In this document: in pieces, positions 35,911 through 47,000 of the stretch
Numbering within the stretch: position 1 is the stretch's first letter
Layout of the letters: each line of letters opens with the position of its first letter
Source: DASWDH01 sp035318505
GTDB taxonomy: Bacteria; Myxococcota_A; Polyangia; Polyangiales; Polyangiaceae
Assembly (NCBI GenBank): GCA_035318505.1
Contig: DATHEQ010000010.1
Location: forward strand, 16,964-80,963
Direction of reading: 5' to 3'
DNA: 64,000 nt
The notes under the pieces: model-generated
The model's database searches: none
Told to the model about the DNA's origin: nothing
The model's input: the letters and a program-made list of their open reading frames with translations, nothing else
Made by a program: the position numbers and the translations under genes

Positions 35911-38186
35911 CCCCCCTTTCGTGACCATCGAGGATTCAAGTGCTCCTTGATGGCGGTCAAGATGCTTGCGCTTCCGCCACCCCGCGCATAGAGCGTTGGG
36001 CGAGATTTCGGCCGGTTGGCTTCGATGTAGAGCGTTGCCGCATGCTTCGCTACCGCCGTCGCAAGTACGAAGATGTCGGTAGTCGCCGAGGCGACGCGCA
36101 GCGCCGGTGAGCCACCAACTCGGTCACTGAACACTGTGACTTGGACGCCAGGGCAAAGCTCTCGTAGGGTTGATTGAACTCTGCGGAGCGCCGGCTCACG
36201 GAGCGAGTATAGAGCGATGGTCTTCTTATCGAGTGCGGTCCAGATGGAAGTTGTACCAACCGCCTCCTCATCGGTAGGTTGCTTGCCTACAGTCTCTGGC
36301 AGCCCAAGCTCATCTGCGAGTCGCCGAAAGAGAGCCCACTGTGCAACATCGATCCGTCGATACCAGCGCTGAAAAATCGCCGCGACTCGAACGACGAAGT
36401 CCTCACGTTGCCCGACGTCAGGACAGGCTTCGTTGAGGAATACGTCTAGCGCATCGAGAGCTACGTCTGCGATGGAAGGGCTCTCCGCCGATTCAAGTGC
36501 CAAGGTTATTTGGCGGACGATCTCCCCGTAGTCGGTAGGTGAAACGCCAAGTTGAAGACGCGCCTCCACCGTACGAAGGAGGGCGCCGATCTGAGGCGAA
36601 GAAGTCTGGTCGTCGAGGGCGATTGTAAGGAAGAGATTCTCGTATATCGGCCTCAATCGGGCATCCGCACCCTTGGAAAGAAAGAACTCGAGAAGGTGCG
36701 GAAGCGAATCGCGTAGGGCAACCTGACCCCACGACGGCCGATCAGCAAGGACCAAGTCTGCTGTCTCGAGGATCGCTTCTGCGTCGGAAACCAGAGCCTC
36801 GAGTGGCCATTCCCTGGCTGCGGCTTCGGCGACCGCGACGGCAGACTTCCAGGGATCAGAACCGCCAAGACGTCGAAGCCATGAGGCCCAGGAGGAAGGA
36901 ATGTCGGCGGATGGGGCTCCTCCTGCAAAAGCTGGAGGTTCCGCGGGAGAGGCAAGCGCGTGGAGCGCATCGCGGATTCGTCCGAGGACTGCATGTTCTG
37001 TCAGGCGGGTCTTCTCTGCATCGGAGAGCCGGTCCACTGAGGCGAGTGCGACGCGTGCAGCCGCCAGAGTTCCCATGTCGCGCGCACAGCGGAGCAACAG
37101 AGCGCACCCTTCGAATGATGACGAAAGACTTGCAGCGAGCTCGTATGCTCGATCAATGTCCGCCGCGGCGAAGGCCTTCTTGGCCTCAACAATAGCGTCA
37201 GGCAGCGTCTGACCGACCGCCTCTGCGGGCACAGTATCTGCGAGGGCAGCCAAATAGGAACGACGCTGGTCGTCCTCGGCATATCCTGCGAGAATCGTCT
37301 GAACTAGCTCATGCCGCGGAGTTTCAGACGCCGATGAAGCCAGTAGGAAACCCGCATCGATCTCGTATCCCGAGAGCCCCGCATAGGTCCGGAACAAGTC
37401 CCGGAACTGCGGAAAGATCTCGGACCGAAAAAGTTCGCGAGCTTCGGTGATTCGCGATCCGTCTTCGAATTCTCGGAGTCGTGCTGCGTACACCGCCCGA
37501 ATCAGCGCTTCCGTAACGCGGCGCGGTCGCGCCATCACCAGCAATGAGCCGAGTTCGGGAAGAACGAGAATCGCGTTCCACTGACCGAGTGCGGCGAGCC
37601 GTCGGACCTCGAGAAAAAGAAGGTTGGTTGCCCCGAGTTGGCCGGACGTGCGGAGTTCTTCGATGCACTGGGCGGTCGCCTGACCATCCTTGGCCATCAG
37701 AGCGTACTCGAACTCGCGAAGAACCCGACCGGCGGCGCGGAGCCGCCGAGCATTGCGGACGGGGCGCTCATCTCGCAAGCGCATTAGCAAGAGAAGGCGT
37801 TCGCGCGCGGCGTTGAAGAGATCGCGCTGAGGCACTTCGAGGCGAAAGGCGCTGCTTCCGCAACGCGACAGGACGGCCGCCTCCACCCCATCAGACGGGT
37901 CGAGGTTCGTCGGAAGTCCTTCGAAGTCCGAATACGATGGTCCGAGAAACGCGCGGAGTTCGTCCCTGGCGACGCGAGCGAAGCGCGCAGAAGCGCACAA
38001 GACGTACCATTGCACGCGGCCGTCGTCCTCGCGGACGCGCGGAAGCACAAGCAGGTCGGGCGCGCGTCTCAGGTCGTCAAGAAACGGCCCGAGCCGCGCC
38101 TTCACATCAGCCGCAAGTGAGCCGGAACGGATTGCATCCCAGCGAAGTCGGTTCCCGGGGCCAAAAAAAGCGGCTTCGAAGCTCAC
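35907..38186 (-). CDS. DpdD-like protein of the Dpd restriction module (759 aa)
   Basis: No enzymatic domain is recognised. The protein is almost entirely alpha-helical with repeated Leu/Ala helices, suggesting a scaffold or solenoid. The N-terminal 120 residues contain a beta-rich stretch (VQWYVLCASARFARVARDEL). It is the last gene of the minus-strand restriction operon; its start overlaps the PLD gene by 4 bp. The name DpdD is inferred from gene content and position in known Dpd clusters, where it is needed for restriction. Direct sequence similarity has not been tested. Confidence 0.65.
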   Translation of the reverse strand: MSFEAAFFGPGNRLRWDAIRSGSLAADVKARLGPFLDDLRRAPDLLVLPRVREDDGRVQWYVLCASARFARVARDELRAFLGPSYSDFEGLPTNLDPSDGVEAAVLSRCGSSAFRLEVPQRDLFNAARERLLLLMRLRDERPVRNARRLRAAGRVLREFEYALMAKDGQATAQCIEELRTSGQLGATNLLFLEVRRLAALGQWNAILVLPELGSLLVMARPRRVTEALIRAVYAARLREFEDGSRITEARELFRSEIFPQFRDLFRTYAGLSGYEIDAGFLLASSASETPRHELVQTILAGYAEDDQRRSYLAALADTVPAEAVGQTLPDAIVEAKKAFAAADIDRAYELAASLSSSFEGCALLLRCARDMGTLAAARVALASVDRLSDAEKTRLTEHAVLGRIRDALHALASPAEPPAFAGGAPSADIPSSWASWLRRLGGSDPWKSAVAVAEAAAREWPLEALVSDAEAILETADLVLADRPSWGQVALRDSLPHLLEFFLSKGADARLRPIYENLFLTIALDDQTSSPQIGALLRTVEARLQLGVSPTDYGEIVRQITLALESAESPSIADVALDALDVFLNEACPDVGQREDFVVRVAAIFQRWYRRIDVAQWALFRRLADELGLPETVGKQPTDEEAVGTTSIWTALDKKTIALYSLREPALRRVQSTLRELCPGVQVTVFSDRVGGSPALRVASATTDIFVLATAVAKHAATLYIEANRPKSRPTLYARGGGSASILTAIKEHLNPRWSRKGG

Positions 38187-38701
38187 GCCGCTCCCCCGTA
38201 TTCACTTCGGAATGCGAGTCGCAGTCCCTCGACACGGCTGCGATCGGTCTCGAACACGAGCATCTCGGTCAGGTGCTCGATCCCGTTGTACGTTAGGTTC
38301 ATCGAGCCAATCAGCGAATACAGATCGCCGACGACTCCTTTCGCGTGCAGGTCACCTCGTTCGTGGAGAACCAGACCGCCGCCGCGCCGCGCATCTCCGA
38401 GTCCATCGAGCACTTGGCGATTGCCTGAATCCGGTCGCGTCGCGATCACCACCTGCGTGCCTCGATTCAAGAGCTCTCGAAGGACGCGGCTTAGACGTAC
38501 CTCGCTGCGCGGAAACTCGGGACAAAGGGAGAGGAAATCGCCCGTGGCATTGTCAAGGACTGGAACGTCACGTAGCCATGGCGACACGATCCAGAGGCAT
38601 CTGCTTGGAACAACGAGCTCAGTCGCAAAGATCGTTTGCAAAAGCTCGCGCACAGAGTTGCGGGCGTCCGCTGAGGTCTGAAGGAACTGGCGCGTACTCA
38701 T
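38183..38701 (-). CDS. dpdK: PLD-family nuclease, DpdK-like
   Basis: A single HKD half-motif H119-x-K121 followed by IGSMNLTYNGIEH marks the phospholipase D superfamily, and one motif per chain means the active enzyme is a dimer. PLD-like proteins in restriction modules cut DNA without metal. Length is 172 aa, a small minimal member. The start overlaps the dpdJ stop by 4 bp and the stop overlaps the dpdD start. Dpd systems of other bacteria carry a PLD protein called DpdK, which is the basis of the name. Confidence 0.8.
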   Translation of the reverse strand: MSTRQFLQTSADARNSVRELLQTIFATELVVPSRCLWIVSPWLRDVPVLDNATGDFLSLCPEFPRSEVRLSRVLRELLNRGTQVVIATRPDSGNRQVLDGLGDARRGGGLVLHERGDLHAKGVVGDLYSLIGSMNLTYNGIEHLTEMLVFETDRSRVEGLRLAFRSEYGGAA

Positions 38702-41700
38702 TGAACCGCCTCCGGCAGTTCGATTCCAGCACGAATTCTCTGGCCGTCCCTATGGACTCCTGTGAGACGGGCGTGAACGAGGAGCGCCTCCGAATCAACG
38801 GGATCCGACGCGACACGCAGGAGCGCTGCGACCAAGCTGGCGGCCTCCGACACGGGAGCCACGAGTTCAACGGTACCGTCCTGCACCAGAACCCGGCAGA
38901 GTTCCTCAAACCAAGTAGCGCTGGCAAGCACTACCTCTCTCACCGGACGCAAGACGGCCGTGAGCACGAGAAGACGATCGCAGTCCGGTAGTCGCGAAAA
39001 TGAACTCGAATGACGGAGAGCTTCCGCGCGGACTTGCGCCCCTCGAGGCCAGAGCATCCCGTAGAGTACACTGTAGCGCCAGATGGCCCGCGTCCGATCA
39101 GAGTCACCCGCGGGCGTCACTCCGAGTGCTTGTTCAAGCGCTGGATCCGCACTCTGCACAAATGCGAGAACCCGCGCGTCGATGTCGATGCCGAGGCGCT
39201 GCTCCGTTTCATTCCAGGACCGCACCGCGGTCGCAAGAAACGCGTCCGTCTGCGCATTGGTCCCCGGCCGGAGCAATCGTGTGTTCACTGAAACGAGAAG
39301 GGTGGGCGTTGGGCAAATCCCCCTGCGCGCAAGCTCGCTCCGCAACGCACGCAGCGCACGGGTGCTGCCCTCGTGTGAATCTGCTGTGCGGACCGCCGTG
39401 AACGCCGCGCCGACCGCCGCGTGCTCCGCGGCCCCAGCCGTAACGATGTCGAGCAGGCGCTCCAATTCGAGCCCCACGAGTTCGAGGTCAGAGGGAGCCA
39501 GAGCTGCATCCAGGAGGCGGAAGAACCGCCGCGGGTCCTCCGCGTAGCGGGCCATGAACTCTTCCAAAAAACCGCCACCCCCAATCGTCTCTTCTGTCAG
39601 CCAGATTTCGCCCGCATCCCCTATCGCAACGTCCGCCGGCGCTTCAGGCACTCCTGCGTCGAGGTCGATCACGAGCGCTCCCGGGTCCATGCGCGGGCAC
39701 AGGTTCTGGGCGGCATCAACGATCGCCGAGGCGAGCGTAGAACTGAACCGAGCGCGCAGCCACATCTCCCAGTCCGAGTTGGGCAGCCCCCACAACACGC
39801 GCGCGGCGTCGTGCAATGCCGCGTTCGTCCGATCGAGATTGAGGAGTTCCAACAGTTCCTGAAGGCGGCGCGGGACGGCACCATCGTCGCCCGTCGATCC
39901 ATCGCCTGAATCGGTCGAATCGACATCGGCCTCTGCCGCCGCCTGCAGGATGGTCTCTAGAACCTCCGCGATTGTGGTTCGCGAATTCCGAGCATGCACG
40001 GCGGCCTCAGCCTGTTCGAGCGAACTCCCCGTCCTCAGCGCCTCGGCTGTGACCGTGGAGAGATACGCCAGCGCCAGCCACTCGCGCTGGAAGCCGTTCG
40101 CAACACCATCCAAGAGTGGTGTTGTGCGCACGAGGTCCTTGAAACGCGCGGGGCGTAGGCTCCGTAAGAGGGGCTCATCCCGGGCACAGAGTTCGCAGAG
40201 TCTGTGCGGAAAGGCGAACCGGACTTGGACGCCATCCACGTCCGCGACGAAGCCAAGTGCAGCCGGTTCCGTGGTGCCCTCGGCACTCGCGCAAACGAAC
40301 GTGAGAGCCCGTTCCACCTGTCGCTGCGTGCCTAACCCTACCGAAGCAACTGCGCCGGTCGCGAATCGGCGAACTTCAAGCGGCAGACCAAAATGGTGAG
40401 TGTGAAAGCGGAATGGTCGAAGGATAGCGGTCCATGGCGATCGCTCCGGCGCGTCGACCTCGTGTCCCTGTCCTGTCTGAACGATCTCTGCATGCCAGGC
40501 GAGGAACGCATTAGATGACTGTTGGACATTCAGAGGTGTCACGGCAACGTCGAGCGCGTGTGGCCGGAAGACCGGGACGGTCGCCACGGCGCCTGTGGTG
40601 TCGCGATATGCGAACCTTCCCAGCTCCTGACGATCTGCAGCCGGGCAGAAGCTGTCAATGAGCACGTCCGGCGTCCCATCCGGAGCGATCCAGTACCGTT
40701 CGCCACCGTGCGAAACGCCGAAACGGCGAGACACCCGACCGGGAGCGAACTCACGGAGTGCTTGAGCCAGCGGCATTGGTTCGACGCGGGCTGCAATTCG
40801 TCCAAGTCCCGGAAGACGAACGGAGACCTCCGGCAGTTGCAAATCACTAAAGAGCGTGCGCGGGACGAACTCGGGAAGGGGGGCCCGCGGAATGTGCGAC
40901 TCCAGAACCTGGCCACCGGCAGTCGCGCGCCGCCACCCGCGCTCGAGACGCCTTAGCAGCGTGGGAACTGCTTCGGTCAAGATGGCACGAGGTGGCTCCC
41001 ACAGCAGCGCGGAGACCTCGTCCTCGTTGATCGCCAGCGACCGAGCTAAGAACAACGATAACTCGCCCCGGGCGGCTCCCTGCTCGAGGAGGGCTCGTAG
41101 ATACTCCGCATAAAGCTCCTGCCGCGCGCGAACGGATTGCGAGAAATTGGCGCTCTGGATCGCCTCCGCTGGCTGCGAGAAGTCCGTCCAAGGATCCGGC
41201 GTCTGGCTCGGAGGTAACCTCCGAGCCAGCCAGTCCAATAGGGCATAGGTCGCTTGCATCCGAAGCACTGCCCGGTTCCCGATGGGCAAGTGACGAGGCG
41301 GGAGGTGCGGCGAGAAAAGCTGATCATAGGCCTGATAGGCGTTACGATCGCGGCCGTAGTCGGAGAGGACTACAATCGTCCACGGGCGCATATCCTGGCG
41401 GCGCCCCGCGCGACCCTTCCGCTGAAGGAATGCAGCGGCACTCTGAGGCGCTTTGTGCTGAAGAATCGCGCCTACCTCGGGGTCGTCAAATCCAACCTCG
41501 AGAGCGGACGTGGCCACGATGACCTCCGCATTCGTATCAACGCCTGCGTCTTGAGAACTCGTCCGACTTACTCGCACGCGAGACGCTGGCGCAAGGACAT
41601 GCCCGATCTCTTCTACGAGCGACCAATTCTGCCCTGCGTCGAGACGCTCACGGGCATTCGGAAGTGTTGTCGCGCGGAGGTTCGCGAGCGAACCTCCCGC

Positions 41701-43323
41701 ACGCCTCGGGTTCGGTCGGCCGAACGAATCCCATCCTTCAGCGTCGAGGAGGTTGTGATACAGCCGGTTGATGATGTCCAGGTTGTCGGTGAATGCGAAG
41801 ACGCGACTGCCGAAGGGCGGCTGAGATCGGGCCGGCGCAAGCACCCGGCGTAGAAGCATCAGCGCTTGGATGGTTGTCGAGAGAAGACTTGCACCGGAGG
41901 ATGGATCGCCACGCAATGCGAGCATGTACTCGGCGCCCTCAGCGCGCATCTCCGACTCTTCTGGAGACACTTCGCTTACGTCCCCTGGCCCGACGCCCAC
42001 CAATTCCGCAAAGAACTGCGGTGCATCGGCAAGCGTAGCGGAGAGTCCCACGAAGTGAGGCCGCGCTTCGGACGCTCGGCGCCACCGACGGAGCAGAAGG
42101 GCAACATGCGCGCCGTGGACACCTTCATAGGCGTGCGCCTCGTCAAGCAGAACGAAATCAGGGCGCCGCTCTGATCGGATGCCGATCCCAAAGAGTCGGG
42201 CGAAGCGGCGCGAAGACAGCCGCTGATTTAGCATTTCCGTGGACGTGAACAGCACGTCGGGCGGTTCGGCGAGCATCCTTTCTCGGGTCAAGCGGATCTC
42301 ATCGGCTTCGATGCGCTCATCGCACTTTGAGCCCGAACACACGAGACGTTCGAAGTCGCGCTGCGCATCGGCCTCTGGCCAAACCATGGAGTCATTGCAA
42401 CGAGGGCAACGCACGAAAGGACACTCATAGGCGGCGGCGGTACGGACCGTGACACGCCGCCAGACGGGACCCCGACCGGGCTCCAGGATGGCTCGCGCTG
42501 TCCTTGGAACGTCGCCGTAGAGCGCTCCGATCACCAACTTCCTTTTGCCCGACGCCTCGAGAGCCGGACCGATGCGGCGCGCATTTGCGAGAGCCTCGCG
42601 AAATTGGTCCTTTAGAAGCTCGTTGCGCGGATAGAGAGCGAGGCACTTTGTCCAGTACTCGCCCGACAACCGCGCAGCCATTGCGGCGTAAGCTGGAAGG
42701 TAGAATGCCAGAGTCTTGCCACTGCCCGTTCCTGCGCAGACGACCGTTCCGAGAGAGCGGTCGGCCGTCACCCCACCAAGCACACGGCCAATCGCTCGCA
42801 CCTGAAATCTTGCAAGAGGGCGCTCTTCGGGCGTACCGGCGCGAACAAGCGCACGAATGATCGCTTCTTGAAGCGATGACAGGGGTACCTCCCGACGCAC
42901 AGCGGCAACGACATCGCGCGCAACGACCTCTCGCCTTGGATACATGCGATGGCGGATAAGCAGCCGATAATCGGCGACGAGTCCCGCCGCCGTACGCCAA
43001 GCCGCATTGCGTGCATCTGGGAATATCTGTCGAAGACGGCAGAATAGGCGCACCGTTTCGGCCATGCGAGTCCGATATCGCTCAGTGTTCGGCACCTTCC
43101 ACAGAAGATTGTCGTCGAGAAGTGCTTCGAGGAGTTCCCAACCCGAGTCATATCCTCCGGGGACCCCGCGTGTTCCGAGCGCCGCGAGGAAGTCATCGGC
43201 CCGCTGCACGAGTTCGTCTTCGGAGAAGAAGCCGTCCACGAGGCCCCAGGTAAGCAGCGACTCCTCGGCCCGCTCGATGACTCCGAGAAACTCCAGTGCG
43301 TGCTCGTTCACGGCCATTTGCAC
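38698..43323 (-). CDS. dpdJ: Very large DEAH helicase, DpdJ-like (1541 aa)
   Basis: Helicase motifs are complete: Walker A AGTGSGKT (about 197-204), DEAH in LLDEAHAYEGVHG, ATSALEVGFDDPEVG and the motif VI segment QRKGRAGRRQD. A zinc-type cluster CPFVRCPRCNDSM...CSGSKC lies between the first motifs. The 800-residue C-terminal half has no recognised domain and gives this helicase a length well above ordinary DEAH helicases, as expected of DpdJ. It lies 10 bp after dpdI and overlaps dpdK by 4 bp. It likely moves on DNA and drives the restriction complex. Confidence 0.85.
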   Translation of the reverse strand: MQMAVNEHALEFLGVIERAEESLLTWGLVDGFFSEDELVQRADDFLAALGTRGVPGGYDSGWELLEALLDDNLLWKVPNTERYRTRMAETVRLFCRLRQIFPDARNAAWRTAAGLVADYRLLIRHRMYPRREVVARDVVAAVRREVPLSSLQEAIIRALVRAGTPEERPLARFQVRAIGRVLGGVTADRSLGTVVCAGTGSGKTLAFYLPAYAAMAARLSGEYWTKCLALYPRNELLKDQFREALANARRIGPALEASGKRKLVIGALYGDVPRTARAILEPGRGPVWRRVTVRTAAAYECPFVRCPRCNDSMVWPEADAQRDFERLVCSGSKCDERIEADEIRLTRERMLAEPPDVLFTSTEMLNQRLSSRRFARLFGIGIRSERRPDFVLLDEAHAYEGVHGAHVALLLRRWRRASEARPHFVGLSATLADAPQFFAELVGVGPGDVSEVSPEESEMRAEGAEYMLALRGDPSSGASLLSTTIQALMLLRRVLAPARSQPPFGSRVFAFTDNLDIINRLYHNLLDAEGWDSFGRPNPRRAGGSLANLRATTLPNARERLDAGQNWSLVEEIGHVLAPASRVRVSRTSSQDAGVDTNAEVIVATSALEVGFDDPEVGAILQHKAPQSAAAFLQRKGRAGRRQDMRPWTIVVLSDYGRDRNAYQAYDQLFSPHLPPRHLPIGNRAVLRMQATYALLDWLARRLPPSQTPDPWTDFSQPAEAIQSANFSQSVRARQELYAEYLRALLEQGAARGELSLFLARSLAINEDEVSALLWEPPRAILTEAVPTLLRRLERGWRRATAGGQVLESHIPRAPLPEFVPRTLFSDLQLPEVSVRLPGLGRIAARVEPMPLAQALREFAPGRVSRRFGVSHGGERYWIAPDGTPDVLIDSFCPAADRQELGRFAYRDTTGAVATVPVFRPHALDVAVTPLNVQQSSNAFLAWHAEIVQTGQGHEVDAPERSPWTAILRPFRFHTHHFGLPLEVRRFATGAVASVGLGTQRQVERALTFVCASAEGTTEPAALGFVADVDGVQVRFAFPHRLCELCARDEPLLRSLRPARFKDLVRTTPLLDGVANGFQREWLALAYLSTVTAEALRTGSSLEQAEAAVHARNSRTTIAEVLETILQAAAEADVDSTDSGDGSTGDDGAVPRRLQELLELLNLDRTNAALHDAARVLWGLPNSDWEMWLRARFSSTLASAIVDAAQNLCPRMDPGALVIDLDAGVPEAPADVAIGDAGEIWLTEETIGGGGFLEEFMARYAEDPRRFFRLLDAALAPSDLELVGLELERLLDIVTAGAAEHAAVGAAFTAVRTADSHEGSTRALRALRSELARRGICPTPTLLVSVNTRLLRPGTNAQTDAFLATAVRSWNETEQRLGIDIDARVLAFVQSADPALEQALGVTPAGDSDRTRAIWRYSVLYGMLWPRGAQVRAEALRHSSSFSRLPDCDRLLVLTAVLRPVREVVLASATWFEELCRVLVQDGTVELVAPVSEAASLVAALLRVASDPVDSEALLVHARLTGVHRDGQRIRAGIELPEAVQ

Positions 43324-43333
43324 TCCGCACGCG

Positions 43334-44038
43334 TTAGCGCGCGACCACCGTTACTCGAACGTTCTTTAGTTGATCTCGCTCTTGCAGCCAGGCTCGGACC
43401 GTCTCTGTAAGCTTCTCGAACGGAGCCCCTCCCTGCTGTCGCGCCGCCCTGAAGAAATCGAGGACCTCTTTCGGAAATTCCTTCGGGTTCAGTTCGTCTG
43501 CAAGCTTCCGCAGTTCGTCGCGCCGGTCCAAGAAGCTCGCGAGTTCGTTGGGCGCCATCTTGCCCGGCTCACTTCCAGCGAGAATAGCATCGCGCTGCAT
43601 CCGGATTCTATCCACCTGACTGGCGTAAGCCGGGATGAGCGCAACCTGCTTCAAGAACGCCTCCTCGATCGTGGGGAGGTCTCGCTGCACGGACTCGAGC
43701 GCCTTTTCAACGGCGGCCACGACATCCTTTCCAACCTTGTCGATCGATCGCTTAAGGCGGCTGTAGTCTTTGCCGCTCTCGATTGAACCATCGGCCAAGG
43801 TCTGCTGATATTCCTGAAGCGCAGCGAGCGCGCCGGTCGGATCCGGCATCTTCGTGTTGGTGACACCCTTCATGCGAAGTACGCGCACCCTTCCCAGCGC
43901 AGCGGCAAGCGCCTGATGCACTTCTTCGAGCGCGCTTGCGCGCTCGCGAAACCCTTCTGCCTCCTTGTGAGCACGTCGGAGCGACTCATGCTTCTCGATT
44001 CGCTCGCGCAGCGTTTGGCGTCGGTCGAGTAGTGTCAT
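43334..44038 (-). CDS. Coiled-coil protein, DpdI-like (234 aa)
   Basis: The sequence is helical throughout with long charged heptad stretches (LRERIEKHESLRRAHKEAEG, ERASALEEVHQALAAALG). No catalytic motif is seen. The gene starts inside the last 53 bp of dpdH, a deeper overlap than the others in the operon. An adaptor joining the ATPase and helicases is likely. The DpdI name is inferred from position between the ATPase and the large helicase. Confidence 0.6.
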   Translation of the reverse strand: MTLLDRRQTLRERIEKHESLRRAHKEAEGFRERASALEEVHQALAAALGRVRVLRMKGVTNTKMPDPTGALAALQEYQQTLADGSIESGKDYSRLKRSIDKVGKDVVAAVEKALESVQRDLPTIEEAFLKQVALIPAYASQVDRIRMQRDAILAGSEPGKMAPNELASFLDRRDELRKLADELNPKEFPKEVLDFFRAARQQGGAPFEKLTETVRAWLQERDQLKNVRVTVVAR

Positions 44039-47000
44039 TATCTCGGAGCTCCTTCAGAAGTGCTGCCAACTCACTGAGGGCAGAGGCGACATTGGCCTTC
44101 GCCTCAGCTAAGGGGTCTTCACCATACTTCATCGCCTCGCTCTTCAACTCCGCGTCCACCGACACCACGAAGTCGTCATAACGCGCCCGCAGTTCCTCGC
44201 AGAGGCGCGCGACAGGTTCATAACCGCGCCCGAGAATCGCCAGGACGGTCCCGCGAGGGGCGTCGTCACCGAGTCTGGCGGCATCTTCCAGCGCGGCCAT
44301 GACCTTGGCGGTCCTGAACTCCTCAATGAACTGGAGGAGTCGCTTGATCTCCAATCCCCCGGTGAGCCCCGCCGCCTTCGCGCCTTCGACAGTCTCCTTG
44401 AACTCGCGCACGAGGAGATCCTTGTTCGCTCCGTCGCCCAGCCACTCCAGGATCTCGCTGCGCCAGAGAAAGAGCCGGCGCTGTGCCTTCGAGGCAGCGC
44501 CACTCAGCTTCCTGAGTTCCGTGTAGGTTGTCCGGAACGGCGCGACTTCTGGCACGCCGCTCGGATTTGGGGGGGTAGACGTAAACTCCCACGTCCTGAT
44601 CGTTTCTTCGATCGCCGGTTTCAACCGCACAAGGTCGATCGCGTGGACCAAATCCGCCTGGCCCTGTCGAGCGCCAACGAGGTTCAGCAGGTGACCGGTC
44701 CACGACAGCTGCTCACGTGACTCCTTCTCGCCCGTTCTCCGGCATTTCCGAAGACTGTCCACGAAGACAAGCCAATCTGTGGCCTCCGAGTCGGTTGGCG
44801 CTCCGCCACGGCTAGTGGGTGCTTCTGGCGCCGCGGTGAAGAGCGCCTGAATCAGCGCACCGTGATCCTCTCTCGAAGCGCCATCAACGCCCAGCGCTCT
44901 GGCACCGATAAGCAGGCCCTGAACGATCGCGGGGGCGGCATCCCACTCTGCCCGAAAGTATCGGGCACGAATGAATGCCCGTGCTTTCGCTGCGAGGCCG
45001 TCAAGCATCGCTGCATACCTCGGCAGATCCTCCTCACAACCCTCATAGTCCCACGAGCCGCGATGGACATCGTGGAATCTCACGAGTGCCATCAGGGCCG
45101 CGTGCGCCCGAGCGCTTCTCGCTTCGTCACCAAGATCGCTCTCGGCACATACGACAACCATTGCCTGGTCGGCGGTTCTACCGCTGTGGCCCGCCGCATT
45201 TGGAATGTAGACCCATTCACTAAACCACCTGCTCCAGGTCGCTGTCTCCCTTGCAAGCGGCCTGAAGAGATCCCAATCCCAATCGATGTAGTCCTTGAGC
45301 GCCTCGGCAATCCATTTGCGGAGTTGATTCGCCTCTGCTTGCGGGAGTTGAATGCCAGCCCGCCACTGCTCGAGCGTCTCCTCCCACTTCGCCTCGCGGG
45401 GATCCCTCGGGCGGGACCGTCCAGGCGCCTGTTGTGGCGAAGGAGACTCTCTTACCGGTACCGGCTGCGTAGGCGCAGGTTGCGGGGGCACGGTCGCACG
45501 TCCAAACAGTGACTTGTCGAGCCCGAAGGCGCTGAAGACGCGTGGTTCTATTTGGGCGATCTCGCCTGGCGCGCCCGGGTACCCGCCCCAGTAAACAAGG
45601 AATCGAAGATACCGGTCCAGTTCCGCGGGGCGCACCCGTCGCTTCACCTCCTCGGCGACTCGCGCGGGAAGACGTCGCCCGGTTGCGCCGAACGACGCGG
45701 GAGGGAAGCCCTCATTCTCGAATAGTTCGCGATGAACGAGTACCTTGTTAATTACATTCTGAATGACAAAGCGAGGATTGTAGACAAGTCGGTTCGCTTG
45801 CAGGCAGCCCTCACGACCAAGCTCGTCGATCGAATACGCATTGAAAGGGAACAACTCGTAACCATCCGACGATGAACCGAATGCTTCTAGCGCTGCCCGC
45901 GCCTCAGGCTCGATGCTCGCGGCGAAAGCGGGGACCCAAGTCTTCGGGACGTCAGGTCCGGATGATTGGCCATAAACCTCCTCCAGCCTCGTTTGACCAG
46001 ACCGAGCCGCATTCAAGTACGCGCCGACGAGGCGTTGGATTCGGCCCAAAATCTCTTCTTCGGTTCCCGGTTCATCCGGAATGCGATATTCGATGTTGGC
46101 TCGGGTGAGGACAGTGGCCGTGTCCATGTAGCCGGTGGTGTAAGCAAGTGCAGTGCGCATCGTGCAAAGCACCTGGCGGCCATCGCGGATCGCCTCTTTG
46201 ATGATCACTTGAAGGAGTTGCTTCTGAAGGCCAGACAGCACCGCGAAATCTTCGACGAGCAGGACGAGTTCCTTCGCATCGCGAAGCAACTCCTGGCGAA
46301 CGGCATCGAACAGATCGGAAACCGTTGGGTCCAGCCGAAGCAAGCGCTGCTTCGCATCATCCAACGCCGCATTGAGAATTCGAACGGCTGCGAGACGCCG
46401 GTCTTCGCGCTCTAGATGCCCGATTGCCCTTGCTTCAGCCCGTCCAAGAGCATCGCGTTCGACTCCGTCGCCGAAGATCAGATCGTTCGGAATAAAGAGA
46501 TGCTGACGATCATCCTCCGAGCCTGCGGCACGCCCCTCGGTGAGTTGCTCGACCAGTCGTTTGACGACACCATCCCCCCCGTCGGCAGTGCGTACGAAAT
46601 GCTGATCGCGGAGTAGTTGGTTGCGGAGCAGCGCCGGGAGCATGTCTGCACGACAATACGCGTCCCGCTCCAGCGCATTCTTGTCGGCTGGATTTGCGAG
46701 CAGGCGTGCACGAGCCTCTGATCCCATTTCGCCCAGCGTGTGGGCAAGCATTTCGCAAAGGAGTCCCGCTGCTTCTCGCGGGTCCAGTTCTTGTTGGGCA
46801 CGAACTAGTTCGCGCCGGTATTTCTCGTAGGAAGGAGCTCGAACTTCATTCAGCAGAATGCTGATGACGCCTTTCAGACTCGTGCCTTTCGGAATCCGGA
46901 TGACGACGCGGCGTTCAGATCCAGGCATTCGACGAATCTGCGCGTCGAGCCACCGGATGACGTGTGACTTGCCGATCCCAGAACTGCCAACAATCGGCAG